Origin: Mumia quercus
GTDB lineage: Bacteria > Actinomycetota > Actinomycetes > Propionibacteriales > Nocardioidaceae
DNA length: 64,000 bases
Assembly (NCBI RefSeq): GCF_025506335.1
Contig: NZ_JANZYO010000009.1
Location: 1 to 64,000, forward strand
Direction of reading: 5' to 3'
The position numbers and the translations under genes were made by a program. Positions within the stretch are counted from its first letter, which is position 1. Each line of letters starts with the position of its first letter. The notes beneath the pieces are model-generated. The model did no database searches, was not told where the DNA came from, and saw nothing but the letters and a program-made list of their open reading frames with translations. Below, piece after piece: positions 50,298 through 61,407 of this stretch.

Positions 50298-51719
50298 TCA
50301 GGCAGCGCGGAGCAGCTCGGCAAGGCTCCGCTCGATGGCCGACCCCGTGTCCTCCTGCGGTGCCTCCACCCTGCGTGACGAGGTCGGTGGTCGCTGCTCT
50401 TGGTCACGAGTCGGAACGCCGAGCGGCTCGCGGCGGCGCGTCGCGTACGTGTGACCCGTCGGCGTCCGCCACCGCACAGCTCGTGCGAGCGCCTCGTCCG
50501 CGGGTCCCTCGCCGTCGACCGGAGTGACGCGCCACCCGGGCCCTTCTTTGGCGAGGTTGTCCGCCTGGCACACGCCTTGCGCGTTCTGCGGGGTGCTCGG
50601 GCCGCCGCGCGCGTAGGGCACCGCGTGGTCGACGTCGCGGATGCGGCAGTCGCACCAGGGTCGTTGGCACTGCCCGTCGACAGTGCGGACGAGCCGCCGT
50701 ACGGCAGCGTTGAAACGGCGCGCTCGCGGGTCCGAGCCGGTGAGGCGCTCGCCGTCCGGTGCGGTGAAGAAGCGACGGACCCAGGCAGCGTCGGAGGCGG
50801 CGAGCCGGCGGGCCAGCTCGGCGGGGATCGGCCCGTAACCGGCCAACGTCGCGGGCGCGGTATCGGCAGACAAGAGCGACTCGGGCCGCATCACGACGCC
50901 GATCTCTGCCCGCACCGCGCTCGTCCCGTCCGCGCTGACGCGTTCACCGGTCAGTGCCTCGATCGCGAGATCGGCTACGAGCTGACGGATCGTACGAGGG
51001 TCGCCGTCGGCGCGACGTGCGCTCGCCTGGTCGTCGAGGCGCCGGAACGCCGAGGCGACCTGCTCGGCCGGACCGTAGACCGTCAGCGACGCCATCGCGT
51101 CGAGCTCGGGGGAGAAGGTGACCGAGCGGTCCTCGCGTGCTCGTACCGTGCGCTCGTACGCGGCGTGCGGGTCGGCCGCCATGACGAGCCGACGTGCTTC
51201 TTTGGCCGCTTGACGCGGGGACAGCTCGGTGAGCGAGGCGGCGATCTCGGCGTCGACGCGCCCGCGGTCGTCGACGGACGCGTAGGTCGTCTCCCGACAG
51301 ACGGCGCCGGCAACCGCCTGCGAGATCGTGCCGGCACGGAGCAGGGCGTGCGTCTGCGGGTGCAGCTCGAGTGCCTGGGCGAGCGCGTACGTCCGCTCCC
51401 CGGCAGGTGTGGACACCTGACGAGCGAGGGCGATCTCGGTGAACAACGAGCGGGTGATTGTCGTCTCGTCGGCGGTCGCCATCGCGCGGCGACGACGGGA
51501 GTCGAGCGCGAGCACCGCGTCGGCCTGAATCCCCTGGGCGATGCGCACCGTCTCCTCACACACCGCGACGACGTCGATCTCGGCAGCGCCCAGCGCGGCG
51601 TCGTACGCGTGGTGTCGTGCGTTACGAGAGCGTGCAGACTCGACCGCACCGAGCACTCTCTCCACGAGCGCGTCGAGCAGGCGTCCGGAGGCTTCTCCAG
51701 CGGGGGTGGCGTCGAACAT
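50298..51719 (-). CDS. DUF222/13E12-type HNH endonuclease-like protein
   Basis: A 473-residue protein with an N-terminal DUF222 domain (about 20-290) and a C-terminal HNH domain. The zinc/HNH region has CQRPWCDCRIRDVDHAVPYA and GPSTPQNAQGVCQADNLAK. This is the 13E12 repeat family, present in many copies in Nocardioidaceae and mycobacteria; its role is unknown but it resembles mobile nuclease genes. It interrupts the aroE-prepilin peptidase-aroC block. The ATG at 51719 follows TAGCGT by 7 nt (leaderless). Confidence 0.85.
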   Translation of the reverse strand: MFDATPAGEASGRLLDALVERVLGAVESARSRNARHHAYDAALGAAEIDVVAVCEETVRIAQGIQADAVLALDSRRRRAMATADETTITRSLFTEIALARQVSTPAGERTYALAQALELHPQTHALLRAGTISQAVAGAVCRETTYASVDDRGRVDAEIAASLTELSPRQAAKEARRLVMAADPHAAYERTVRAREDRSVTFSPELDAMASLTVYGPAEQVASAFRRLDDQASARRADGDPRTIRQLVADLAIEALTGERVSADGTSAVRAEIGVVMRPESLLSADTAPATLAGYGPIPAELARRLAASDAAWVRRFFTAPDGERLTGSDPRARRFNAAVRRLVRTVDGQCQRPWCDCRIRDVDHAVPYARGGPSTPQNAQGVCQADNLAKEGPGWRVTPVDGEGPADEALARAVRWRTPTGHTYATRRREPLGVPTRDQEQRPPTSSRRVEAPQEDTGSAIERSLAELLRAA

Positions 51720-51726
51720 GTGTACG

Positions 51727-51732
51727 ACGCTA
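51727..51732 (-). promoter_or_regulatory. -10 hexamer of the 13E12 gene
   Basis: TAGCGT on the minus strand, 7 nt before the ATG at 51719. Confidence 0.45.
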
Positions 51733-51834
51733 TCGCCTCGTGCCGACACCCTGCGGCGATCAGGACGCGCCCTCCACAGGCGCGCCGACCGCGTCCGCCT
51801 GGGGACAACTCCTCCTGCCTGGAGCCCGCCCGGC

Positions 51835-51840
51835 TATCGT
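51835..51840 (+). promoter_or_regulatory. -10 hexamer of the prepilin peptidase gene
   Basis: TATCGT lies 6 nt before the GTG at 51847, consistent with a leaderless mRNA. Confidence 0.45.
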
Positions 51841-51846
51841 TCCAGC

Positions 51847-52605
51847 GTGCCCGAGCCCGCCGTCGCCGCTCTCCTGGCCGCTGCCGTCGCAGCGCTCGGA
51901 GCGCTGCTCGCGCCCCGGGTCGTCGCGCGTCTCCCCGAGCCTGAGCCGGTGGCGCCGGACGAGACGGCCGCGGACGAGAAAGGCGAGAGCGCAGTGCCGG
52001 AGCATCCGGTCACCACGCGTCCGGTCAAGATCCCGTACGCCGAGCTCGCGGACCGCCCGCACTTGGCTCTCTGGCTCGCGGGGGCGTCGGCCGTCCTGGC
52101 AGGTGCCCTCGGCTGGCAGCTCGGCCTCGACCCGGCCCTCCCGCTCTGGGTCGCGTTCGTCGTGCTCGGCGTGACCCTCTCGTACGTCGACTGGCACACG
52201 CGGCTGCTGCCGAAGCGCCTCGTGCTCCCCGCCTATCCCGCTGCGGTCGTCCTCGCGCTCCTTGCCGCGGCCCTGGCCGCGGACACGGCGGTCCTCGCAC
52301 GCGCAGGGGTCGGCTGGGTGGCCGTCGGGGGCCTGTACCTCCTGCTGTGGCTGATCGCCCCCCGGGGGATCGGGTACGGCGACGTCCGCCTCTCCGGCCT
52401 GCTCGGCCTCTGCCTCGGTGCGCTCGGCTGGGCCGAGCTGGTCGTCGGCGGGTACGCAGGCTTCGTCCTGGGTGCTGTCGGGGGGCTCGCGCTCGGCGCG
52501 CTCGGGGTGGTCGACCGCAAGGCGTTCCCGTTCGGTCCGTTCATGATGCTCGGCGCCTGGGCGGGTGCGGTGTGGGGCAGCACACTCCTGCGTGCGTGGG
52601 GCTGA
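51847..52605 (+). CDS. A24-type prepilin peptidase without methylase domain
   Basis: A 252-residue membrane aspartyl protease. The catalytic aspartates are D115 in [13 protein letters not shown] and D179 in [11 protein letters not shown]. About seven TM segments are seen. The N-terminal methyltransferase domain with its cysteine pairs is absent; residues 30-65 are instead an acidic linker after a first TM. It probably cleaves type IV or Flp pilin precursors coded elsewhere. The position before aroC is shared with other actinobacteria. Confidence 0.85.
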   Translation: MPEPAVAALLAAAVAALGALLAPRVVARLPEPEPVAPDETAADEKGESAVPEHPVTTRPVKIPYAELADRPHLALWLAGASAVLAGALGWQLGLDPALPLWVAFVVLGVTLSYVDWHTRLLPKRLVLPAYPAAVVLALLAAALAADTAVLARAGVGWVAVGGLYLLLWLIAPRGIGYGDVRLSGLLGLCLGALGWAELVVGGYAGFVLGAVGGLALGALGVVDRKAFPFGPFMMLGAWAGAVWGSTLLRAWG

Positions 52606-52660
52606 TCCGCGCTGCGAGACCGTGACGGGACGCCGAGGCACGCATGACAGACTTGGCCCC

Positions 52661-53835
52661 ATGCTTCGTTGGTTGACGGCCGGTGAGTCCCACGGTCCTG
52701 CACTGGTCGCTGTGGTCGAGGGGATGCCTGCGGGTGTCGCCGTGACGAGCGCGACGATCTCCGACGCGCTGGCGCGACGCCGGCTCGGGTACGGACGTGG
52801 GGCCCGGATGAACTTCGAGGCCGACGAGCTCGAGATCGTCGGCGGCATCCGCCACGGCCTCACCCTCGGGAGCCCGATCGCCCTGCGGATCGCCAACAGC
52901 GAGTGGCCGAAGTGGGACAAGGTCATGTCGGCCGACCCCGTCGACCCCGACGAGCTCCAGGGGATCGCCCGCAACGCGCCGCTGACCCGGCCGCGGCCCG
53001 GGCACGCCGACTTGGTCGGCATGCAGAAGTACGGCTTCGACGAGGCGCGGCCGATCCTCGAGCGTGCGAGCGCCCGCGAGACCGCCGCGCGGGTGGCGCT
53101 CGGCGCGGTCGCCGCCGCGTTCCTCGAGCAGGCCTGCGGGGCGAGCATCGTCAGTCACGTCGTGGAGTTCGGCTCCGTGAAGGCACCGGCGGGTCTCGTC
53201 CCGACCGCCGCCGACGTCGAGCGGCTGGACGCCGACCCGGTCCGCACGCTCGACCCCGCGACCTCGGCGGCGATGGTCGCCGAGGTCGACGCCGCCCGCA
53301 AGGACGGGGACACCCTCGGCGGCGTCGTCGAGGTCGTCGTCCACGGGCTCCCGCCGGGTCTGGGCAGCCACGTCCACTGGGACCGTCGGCTCGACGCCCG
53401 CCTCGCGGCCGCGCTCATGGGCATCCAGGCGATCAAGGGAGTCGAGCTCGGTGACGGGTTCGAGCTCGCCCGTACGCGTGGCTCGCTCGCCCACGACGAG
53501 ATCGTCGGCACCGACGACGGCATCCGCCGTGCCACCGGTCGCTCGGGAGGCACCGAGGGCGGCATGTCGACCGGCGAGGTGCTGCGGGTGCGCGCCGCGA
53601 TGAAGCCGATCGCGACCGTCCCCCGCGCCTTGCGCACCGTCGACGTCCGGACCGGAGCGCCGGCGCAGGCGCACCACCAGCGCTCCGACGTGGCCGCGGT
53701 CCCGGCCGCCGGCATCGTCGCCGAGGCGATGGTCGCCCTCACCCTCGCCGACGTGCTGCTCGAGAAGTTCGGCGGCGACTCGGTCACCGAGACCGCCCGC
53801 AACGTGGCCTCGTACCTCGCGGCCCTGGCGCCCGC

Positions 53836-53839
<4 letters not shown>
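52661..53839 (+). CDS. aroC: Chorismate synthase
   Basis: A 392-residue FMN-dependent enzyme that forms chorismate from EPSP. Family signatures are [18 protein letters not shown] (8-25), [14 protein letters not shown] and [24 protein letters not shown] fixes the start at ATG 52661. The stop overlaps aroK. It heads the aroC-aroK-aroB group. Confidence 0.96.
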
Positions 53840-55480
<1,641 letters not shown>

Positions 55481-55492
55481 TCCGCTCCCACG

Positions 55493-55498
55493 TAGGGT
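55493..55498 (+). promoter_or_regulatory. -10 hexamer of pepQ
   Basis: TAGGGT lies 6 nt before the ATG at 55505. This predicts a leaderless mRNA despite the upstream aro operon. Confidence 0.5.
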
Positions 55499-55504
55499 GG
55501 CCGC

Positions 55505-56581
55505 ATGCCTACCGAGCACGTCGCACGCCGTGGACGGCTGGCCGCGATCCTGCGCGAGCGTGGTCTCGCGGCGGCCGTCGTCACCGATCTGGTCAACGTC
55601 CGCTACCTGACCGGCTTCACCGGCTCGAACGGGGCGGTGCGGGTGAGCGAGGACGGCTCGGCGGTCCTGGCGACCGACGGGCGCTACCGCGACCAGGCTG
55701 CCGAGGAGGCGCCGGACGTGGAGGTGGTCGTCGACCGCGACCTGCTCGGCGCGCTCAGCAAGGAGACCGGGGGAGCGCAGCGTGTCGGGGTGGAGACCCA
55801 CGCGCTCACCGTCGACGACTACGACGAGGCGCGTGAGCGCTTCGGCGAGGTCGAGCTCGTCTCGTTGGGGCGCGCCGTCGAGCAGCTGCGCGTGGTGAAG
55901 GACGAGGAGGAGCTCGACGCGCTGCGGCGCGCCTGCGACATCTCGGTCCAGGCGCTCGACGAGGTTCTCGCCGGGCCGCTCCTCGGGCGTACCGAGCGCG
56001 AGATCGCCCGCGACCTCGAGTGGACGATGTATGCGAAGGGGGCGGAGGCGATCGGGTTCGAGACGATCGTCGCCTCCGGCCCGAACACCGCGATCCCGCA
56101 CCACGACCCGACGAACCGCCCGGTGGGCCGCGACGAGCTGTTGAAGATCGACTTCGGCGCCCGTGTCGACGGCTACCACGCCGACTGCACGCGCACCGTC
56201 GTCGTCGGCCGGGCCGACGCCTGGCAGCGCGAGATCTACGAGGCGGTGCGGGTGGCCCAGCAGGCCGGTGTCGACGCGTGCCGCGAGGGAGCGCCCGTCG
56301 CTGACGTGGACGCCCTCGTCCGTCAGGTCCTCGCCGACGCGGGGTGGCTGGAGGCGTTCACGACCGGTCTCGGTCACGGGGTCGGTCTGCGCATCCACGA
56401 GGACCCGTTCCTGAGCGCGAAGGCGCCCGCTAGACTGGAACGTCGCACAGCCCTGACGATGGAGCCTGGCATCTACGTGGCCGGTCGCGGTGGCGTGCGC
56501 ATCGAAGACACCCTCGTCGTGACCGACGGCGCTCCCGAGCTGCTCACGGTCGCGACCAAAGACCTCCTGGAGCTCGCCTGA
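55505..56581 (+). CDS. pepQ: M24 family Xaa-Pro aminopeptidase
   Basis: A 358-residue pita-bread-fold dimetal peptidase. The N-terminal creatinase domain (about 8-125) precedes the catalytic domain with the metal ligands D in [20 protein letters not shown] (two aspartates), H in [13 protein letters not shown] in TMEPGIY and E in GVRIEDT. It removes residues before proline. It directly precedes efp, whose product relieves polyproline stalling, as in many actinobacteria and firmicutes. Confidence 0.92.
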   Translation: MPTEHVARRGRLAAILRERGLAAAVVTDLVNVRYLTGFTGSNGAVRVSEDGSAVLATDGRYRDQAAEEAPDVEVVVDRDLLGALSKETGGAQRVGVETHALTVDDYDEARERFGEVELVSLGRAVEQLRVVKDEEELDALRRACDISVQALDEVLAGPLLGRTEREIARDLEWTMYAKGAEAIGFETIVASGPNTAIPHHDPTNRPVGRDELLKIDFGARVDGYHADCTRTVVVGRADAWQREIYEAVRVAQQAGVDACREGAPVADVDALVRQVLADAGWLEAFTTGLGHGVGLRIHEDPFLSAKAPARLERRTALTMEPGIYVAGRGGVRIEDTLVVTDGAPELLTVATKDLLELA

Positions 56582-57144
56582 TGGCAACGACGAACGACCT
56601 GAAGAACGGCATGGTGCTCAACCTCGACGGGCAGCTGTGGTCCGTCGTGTGGTTCCAGCACCACAAGCCCGGCAAGGGCGGGGCCGTCGTCCGCACCAAG
56701 CTCAAGAGCGTGCTCTCGGGCAAGGTCGTCGACCGGACCTTCAACGCCGACGTCAAGGTCGACGTGGCCTCGGTCGACAAGCGCACGATGCAGTTCCTCT
56801 ACCACGACGGCACCTCGTACGTGTTCATGGACACCGCGACGTACGACCAGTACGAGCTCCCGGAGAGCGTCGTCGGTGACGCGTCGGGCTTCCTCCTCGA
56901 CAACCAGGAGGCCGTCGTCGCGATGCACGAGGGCAACCCGCTCTACATCGAGCTCCCGGCGTCGGTCGAGCTGACCATCGAGTACACCGAGCCCGGCCTG
57001 CAGGGTGACCGTTCCTCGGGCGGCACCAAGCCCGCCAAGCTCGAGACCGGTCGCGAGATCCAGGTCCCGCTGTTCATCACGACCGGCGAGAAGGTCAAGG
57101 TCGACACCCGCGACGGCTCCTACCTGGGCCGCGTCAGCTCCTGA
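56581..57144 (+). CDS. efp: Translation elongation factor P
   Basis: A 187-residue three-domain protein that rescues ribosomes stalled at polyproline. The conserved tip residue is K32 in HHKPGKGGA. Domains II and III end with [18 protein letters not shown]. The loop sequence KPGKG is the lysine type; no gene for a modification enzyme is nearby. The ATG overlaps the pepQ stop and the stop overlaps nusB. Confidence 0.96.
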   Translation: MATTNDLKNGMVLNLDGQLWSVVWFQHHKPGKGGAVVRTKLKSVLSGKVVDRTFNADVKVDVASVDKRTMQFLYHDGTSYVFMDTATYDQYELPESVVGDASGFLLDNQEAVVAMHEGNPLYIELPASVELTIEYTEPGLQGDRSSGGTKPAKLETGREIQVPLFITTGEKVKVDTRDGSYLGRVSS

Positions 57145-57557
57145 TGGCCGGTTCACGCACGAAGGCCCGCAAGCGCGCGCTCGACGTCCTGTTCGAGAGC
57201 GAGCTGCAGAGCCGTGCGGTCGGGGCGACCCTCGACCGGAGGGTCGCTGCCGCCGACCCCCCGGTCAACCCGTACACGATCGAGCTCGTCGAGGGCGTGC
57301 GCGAGCACGGGGCCCGCATCGACGCACTGATCGCGGAGTACGCCGAGGGCTGGACCCTCGAGCGGATGCCCGCGGTGGACCGCAACCTGCTGCGGATCGG
57401 CGCGTACGAGGTGCTCTACCGCGACGACGTCCCCGACCCGGTCGCGGTCTCGGAGGCCGCGAACCTCGCCGCCGAGCTGTCGACCGACGACTCGCCGACG
57501 TTCGTCCGCGGGCTCCTCACCCGCCTGGTCGAGGTCAAGCCGACGCTGTCGGTCTGA
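57144..57557 (+). CDS. nusB: Transcription antitermination factor NusB
   Basis: A 137-residue all-helical RNA-binding protein that, with NusE, binds boxA of rRNA transcripts. RKRALDVLFESELQ starts the fold. YAEGWTLERMPAVDRNLLRIGAYE and DVPDPVAVSEAANLAAELST are conserved. It is translationally coupled to efp. It is convergent with the next gene, 15 bp away. Confidence 0.95.
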   Translation: MAGSRTKARKRALDVLFESELQSRAVGATLDRRVAAADPPVNPYTIELVEGVREHGARIDALIAEYAEGWTLERMPAVDRNLLRIGAYEVLYRDDVPDPVAVSEAANLAAELSTDDSPTFVRGLLTRLVEVKPTLSV

Positions 57558-57572
57558 GCCCGGCGACGACGG

Positions 57573-58211
57573 TCAGCCGAGCGGCGGCACGTAGAACGCG
57601 GTCGTCGCCGTGACCTTGGCGGTGACGTCCTCGGGCGTCGCGCCGGTCGCGGCGAGGGCCTCGCCCCACGCGTCGCTGCTCGCGGTCATGCACGCGCGGA
57701 CGTCGGGGTCCTTGTCCATCTGCTCGGGCGAGCCGATCGGGATGCCGTTGAGGTTCGCCCAGAGGCCCAGCAGGGCGAGGTCCCAGCCGACCCCGGTGGC
57801 GCCAGGCCCGAACTGGTCCCACATCTCGGGCGGGACCACGGCCGTGTGCTCGAGGTCGAGGCGGGTGGTCTTCTCGTCGACGGGCTCGAGCCGTACCTCG
57901 ACCAGCGAGGTGTCCTCGGGTGTCGGCTCGCCCATCACCCAGGTGACGACCAGACGGCGAGGGGAGTCGCACACGCGGATCTCGCCGCCGGCGTTGCCCT
58001 CGAGCTGGTACGTGCCGCCGAGGCGGAGGTCTCCGCTGATCGGCAGGAACCACCGCGGGATGCGCTCGGGGTTCGTCACCGCATCCCATACGTCCTCGAC
58101 GGGGGCGTCGTACGTCCGCGACAGCGCGACCACCTTCGCCTCGCCCGCAGGCAGGGTGCCGTCGGCGACCTTGCGGCGCACCGCGGTGATCTCGTCGAGC
58201 ATGTCCTTCAT
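57573..58211 (-). CDS. SRPBCC/AHSA1-type protein
   Basis: A 212-residue START-like protein. LSRTYDAPVEDVWDAVTNPERIPRWF is the canonical beginning of AHSA1 domains, and TRLDLEHTAV plus GVGWDLALLGL follow. The C-terminal 60 residues are an extra helical extension. Such proteins are usually cotranscribed with an ArsR-type regulator, as here (4-bp overlap). The ligand is unknown. Confidence 0.85.
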   Translation of the reverse strand: MKDMLDEITAVRRKVADGTLPAGEAKVVALSRTYDAPVEDVWDAVTNPERIPRWFLPISGDLRLGGTYQLEGNAGGEIRVCDSPRRLVVTWVMGEPTPEDTSLVEVRLEPVDEKTTRLDLEHTAVVPPEMWDQFGPGATGVGWDLALLGLWANLNGIPIGSPEQMDKDPDVRACMTASSDAWGEALAATGATPEDVTAKVTATTAFYVPPLG

Positions 58212-58582
58212 GAGCTTCTCCTCGTGTCGTCGGTGCTGCCGTTGTTGTGCGTACGGTCGCGGGCGGCGCGGGCGCCCCTGGCGAGCTCGGTGCCGAGCGC
58301 GTCGAGGCGGTTCTCCCAGAACCGCCGCAGCTGTGCGGACCAGTCGTCGATCTCGTCGAGCGGGCCGGGGTCGAGCGCGTACAGGCGACGCGTGCCGTCT
58401 GGACGTACCGTCGCGAACCCGCTCTCGCGGAGCACGCGCAGGTGCTGCGAGACAGCCGGCTGGCTGATCGCGAACTCCTCGCCGACCAGCGCCGCGATCT
58501 CGCCCGAGGACTTCTCACCGCGCGCGAGATGCTCCAGGATGCGTCGCCGGACGGGGTCTCCCAGGATGTCGAAAGCGCCCAC
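58208..58582 (-). CDS. ArsR-type winged-helix regulator
   Basis: A 124-residue repressor-like protein. ILGDPVRRRILEHLARGEKS, then EEFAISQPAVSQHLRVLRESGF is the ArsR-type winged helix, with a wing around PDGTRRLYALD. No metal cysteines are seen, so it is of the type paired with SRPBCC proteins. The GTG start is 5 nt from the -10 AATACT, so the mRNA is likely leaderless. It probably represses its own operon via the AT-rich palindrome at 58604-58613. Confidence 0.88.
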   Translation of the reverse strand: MGAFDILGDPVRRRILEHLARGEKSSGEIAALVGEEFAISQPAVSQHLRVLRESGFATVRPDGTRRLYALDPGPLDEIDDWSAQLRRFWENRLDALGTELARGARAARDRTHNNGSTDDTRRSS

Positions 58583-58587
58583 ACCTC

Positions 58588-58617
58588 AGTATTGAAGCGC
58601 TCGCTTATATAAGTCAA
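58588..58617 (-). promoter_or_regulatory. Promoter and palindromic operator of the arsR-SRPBCC pair
   Basis: On the minus strand TTGACT (58617-58612) is followed after 18 bp by AATACT (58593-58588), 5 nt before the GTG. The perfect palindrome CTTATATAAG (58604-58613) overlaps the -35 and spacer and is unusually AT-rich for this DNA. This is a well-placed repressor site. Confidence 0.6.
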
Positions 58618-58671
58618 GGCTGAAGGTCGAGCGGTCGCGCGGCGCGCCGAGGAGGCCGGTGCGACGTACGT

Positions 58672-58677
58672 TAGTGT
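58672..58677 (+). promoter_or_regulatory. -10 hexamer upstream of the osmoprotectant operon
   Basis: TAGTGT lies about 75 bp before the GTG of the first permease gene. No -35 is obvious. The leader contains GAGGAG before the start. Confidence 0.4.
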
Positions 58678-58752
58678 CACGGGCGGCGCCACCGTCGAAG
58701 CGGCGCTACCGGGTGAATTCTTCTGTGTGGGTGAGTGCGCGAGGAGTGCGGT

Positions 58753-59400
58753 GTGAGTCTGTGGGAGTACGTCCAGGACCGCTGGTCCCTCCTCTCCTTC
58801 CAGAGCTACCAGCACCTCAGCCTGGTCGTGCAGTCGCTCCTGATCGCGACTGTCGTCGCCCTCGCGCTGGCGTGCCTGGCGTACCGCTCGCAGCGTGTGA
58901 GCGAGCTCGCGCTGTCGGTCAGCTCCGTGGGGCTGACGCTGCCGTCGTTCGCCCTCTTCGGGATCCTCATCGCCTTCATCCCCAACGGCATCGTGATCTC
59001 GGTGGCCGCGCTCGCGTTCTACGGGACGCTGCCGATCCTGCGCAACGCGGTGGTCGGGCTCTCGCGCGTCGACCCCGGCCTCGTCGAGTCGGCGCGCGGC
59101 ATGGGCATGAGCCGGACGGCCACGCTGGTGCGGCTGGAGATCCCGCTCGCGTGGCCGGTGATCGTCACCGGTGTACGCATCTCGGCCCAGATGCTCATGG
59201 GCATCGCCGCCATCGCCGCGTACGCCTCCGGACCGGGCCTCGGCTCCTTCATCTTCTCCGGGCTGTCGCGCATCGGAGGCGCGAACGCCACCAACTCCGC
59301 CTGGGCCGGGACGCTCGCCATCGTCGTCCTGGCGATCGGGCTCGACCTCGTCCTGAACCTGCTGGGGCGCCTGACCACCTCGAGGGGTATCCGTGTCTGA
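58753..59400 (+). CDS. Glycine betaine/choline ABC importer permease (OpuCB-like)
   Basis: A 215-residue permease with about five or six TM segments (about 20-42, 52-78, 78-95, 132-148, 180-200). The EAA loop EsARGMGMSRTATLVRLEIPLAWP-like segment (ARGMGMSRTATLVRLEIPL) contacts the ATPase. LTLPSFALFGILIAF and the family LP motif are typical of OpuC/ProW proteins. The GTG at 58753 is chosen because GAGGAG lies 8 nt upstream; an in-frame GTG at 58735 precedes that site. It overlaps the ATPase gene. Confidence 0.85.
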   Translation: MSLWEYVQDRWSLLSFQSYQHLSLVVQSLLIATVVALALACLAYRSQRVSELALSVSSVGLTLPSFALFGILIAFIPNGIVISVAALAFYGTLPILRNAVVGLSRVDPGLVESARGMGMSRTATLVRLEIPLAWPVIVTGVRISAQMLMGIAAIAAYASGPGLGSFIFSGLSRIGGANATNSAWAGTLAIVVLAIGLDLVLNLLGRLTTSRGIRV

Positions 59401-60601
59401 CACCCGACCGACCACGTCCGACGTGACCGCGGCGCCCGACGCCCACGAGGTGCGCGGTCAGCGCATCGTGCTCGAAGGCGTCACCAAGCGCTACCCGGGT
59501 CAGGAGACGCCCGCCGTCGACGACGTGTCGCTGGAGATCCCGGCCGGCGAGATCGTCATGTTCGTCGGCCCGTCCGGCTGCGGCAAGACGACCATGCTCA
59601 AGATGATCAACCGTCTCATCGAGCCCACCTCGGGGCGCATCCTGATCGGCGACGACGAGGTCACCCACCGCGACCCCGACGAGCTGCGCCGCCACGTCGG
59701 GTACGTCATCCAGGGCGCGGGTCTGTTCCCGCACCTCACGGTCGCCAAGAACATCGCCCTCGTGCCGGGCCTGCTCGGCTGGGACAAGGAGCGCACCGCC
59801 GAACGGGTGCGCGAGATGCTCGACATCGTCAACCTCGACCCCGACGAGTACGCCGACCGCTATCCCCGCGAGCTCTCGGGCGGCCAGCAGCAGCGGGTCG
59901 GGGTCGCGCGCGCCCTCGCCGCGGACCCGCCGGTCCTCCTCATGGACGAGCCGTTCGGTGCGGTCGACCCGCTCACCCGCCAGCGTCTCCAGGACGAGCT
60001 GCTCCGGCTCCAGGAAGAGCTGCGCAAGACCATCGTCTTCGTCACCCACGACTTCGACGAGGCGGTCAAGCTCGGCGACCGGATCGCGATCCTCGAGGTC
60101 GGGTCACGGGTCGCCCAGTACGACACGCCGGAGGCGATCCTGGCCGAGCCGGCGAACGACTTCGTCGCAGGCTTCATCGGTCACGGCGCCGCCCTCAAGC
60201 AGCTCACCCTCACGCGCGTGCGCGACGTCGACCTGCACGAGGCGGCCGTGGCCCACGTCGGCGACGACCCGGCGACGGCGATCGCGGCGGCCGAGGCGCT
60301 GGGCCGCGAGCACGTGATCGTCCTCGACCGCGCCGACCGCCCGCTGCGCTGGCTGTCGCTGCGTGAGCTGAACCGTCCAGGGGCGCTGTCGACGGTGTCG
60401 CGCGACGACGACCTGGAGGCGGTCACGCTCGGCTCGACCCTCAACGACGCGCTCGACTCGATGCTCACCTCCTCGCACGGCGTGGTCGTCGTGACCGGGC
60501 GTCGTGGCCGGTACGAGGGCGTGGTGCGGATCGAGACCGTGATGGGCGCGATGCAGGCGCTGCACACCGGCGCCCATGCCAGCGGGAGGGCCGTCCGATG
60601 A
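59393..60601 (+). CDS. Glycine betaine/choline ABC importer ATPase (OpuCA-like)
   Basis: A 402-residue ATPase. Walker A is GPSGCGKTT, the Q loop VIQGAGLFPHLTV (the QG-IGLFPH motif is special to betaine transporters), the signature LSGGQQQRVGVARAL, and Walker B VLLMDEPFGAVDP. A C-terminal regulatory CBS pair is present (about 265-385, with RWLSLRELNRPG and VVVTGRRGRYEGVV), as in OpuA/OpuCA, which sense ionic strength. The start is ATG/GTG type overlapping the previous stop by 8 bp. Confidence 0.9.
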   Translation: MSDTRPTTSDVTAAPDAHEVRGQRIVLEGVTKRYPGQETPAVDDVSLEIPAGEIVMFVGPSGCGKTTMLKMINRLIEPTSGRILIGDDEVTHRDPDELRRHVGYVIQGAGLFPHLTVAKNIALVPGLLGWDKERTAERVREMLDIVNLDPDEYADRYPRELSGGQQQRVGVARALAADPPVLLMDEPFGAVDPLTRQRLQDELLRLQEELRKTIVFVTHDFDEAVKLGDRIAILEVGSRVAQYDTPEAILAEPANDFVAGFIGHGAALKQLTLTRVRDVDLHEAAVAHVGDDPATAIAAAEALGREHVIVLDRADRPLRWLSLRELNRPGALSTVSRDDDLEAVTLGSTLNDALDSMLTSSHGVVVVTGRRGRYEGVVRIETVMGAMQALHTGAHASGRAVR

Positions 60602-61407
60602 GCGCGAGCACCGCCGCGACCCCGACCGTCCGCGAGGGCCTCGAGGAGGTCGCCGAGGAACGCGCTCTCCTCGACGCCGACGACCAGCGCGGCCGGGCAC
60701 GGCTCATCACCCAGTTCGCCGCCTGCCTCGGTGCGTTCCTCGTCCTCATCGTCTACATCTTGGTCGCCGACCTCACCTCGGTCGAGTCTCGTCTGCTCAG
60801 CGTCGAGACGCTGCTGCGGCTGTCGTGGGAGCACCTTCTGCTGTCGGTCGCGGCGGCGGTCGTCGTCGTGCTCGTCGCGGTCCCGCTGGGCGTCCTCCTC
60901 ACCCGTGGTCCGCTGCGGCGGTTCGCGACCCCGATCATCGCCGTCGCCGGTTTCGGCCAGGCGGCGCCGGCGATCGGCCTGATCGTGCTGGCGGCCCTCT
61001 ACCTCGGCACCGGCAAGGGCCCGTTCCTCCTCGCGCTCGCGATCTACGGCATCCTGCCCGTCCTGGCCAACGTCGTGACCGGCATCCACGGCGTGGACCC
61101 GAAGGTCGTCGAGGCCGCGCGCGGGATGGGCATGTCGGCCTTCGGCACCCTCGTGCGCGTCGAGATGCCTCTCGCGACGCCGGTGATCATGACCGGGGTC
61201 CGGACCGCGCTCGTCCTCATGACCGGCACCGCGGCGCTCGGCGGGTTCGTCGATGCCGGGGGACTGGGGCCGCTGATCAACACCGGCATCAAGCTCGGCC
61301 TCGACTCCGTGCTCGTCGTCGGTGCGGTCGCGATCGCCGCGCTGGCGCTGTTCATCGACGGGGGAGCGCGTCTGATCGAGCGGGCCGCCACTCCGAAGGG
61401 ACTCTGA
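60598..61407 (+). CDS. Glycine betaine/choline ABC importer permease (OpuCD-like)
   Basis: A 269-residue permease. A long N-terminal helix (1-38) precedes about six TM segments. GFGQAAPAIGLIVLAALYLG and the EAA loop ARGMGMSAFGTLVRVEMPLATP match the other permease, giving the heterodimeric channel expected for OpuC systems. The ATG overlaps the ATPase stop. The final segment LFIDGGARLIERA is typical of the family. Confidence 0.88.
   Translation: MSASTAATPTVREGLEEVAEERALLDADDQRGRARLITQFAACLGAFLVLIVYILVADLTSVESRLLSVETLLRLSWEHLLLSVAAAVVVVLVAVPLGVLLTRGPLRRFATPIIAVAGFGQAAPAIGLIVLAALYLGTGKGPFLLALAIYGILPVLANVVTGIHGVDPKVVEAARGMGMSAFGTLVRVEMPLATPVIMTGVRTALVLMTGTAALGGFVDAGGLGPLINTGIKLGLDSVLVVGAVAIAALALFIDGGARLIERAATPKGL

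Noticed and set aside
50298-51719. Active homing endonuclease or restriction enzyme
   Set aside because: The protein is of the abundant 13E12/DUF222 type. No methylase, intein or intron is associated, and activity cannot be inferred from the HNH motif alone.
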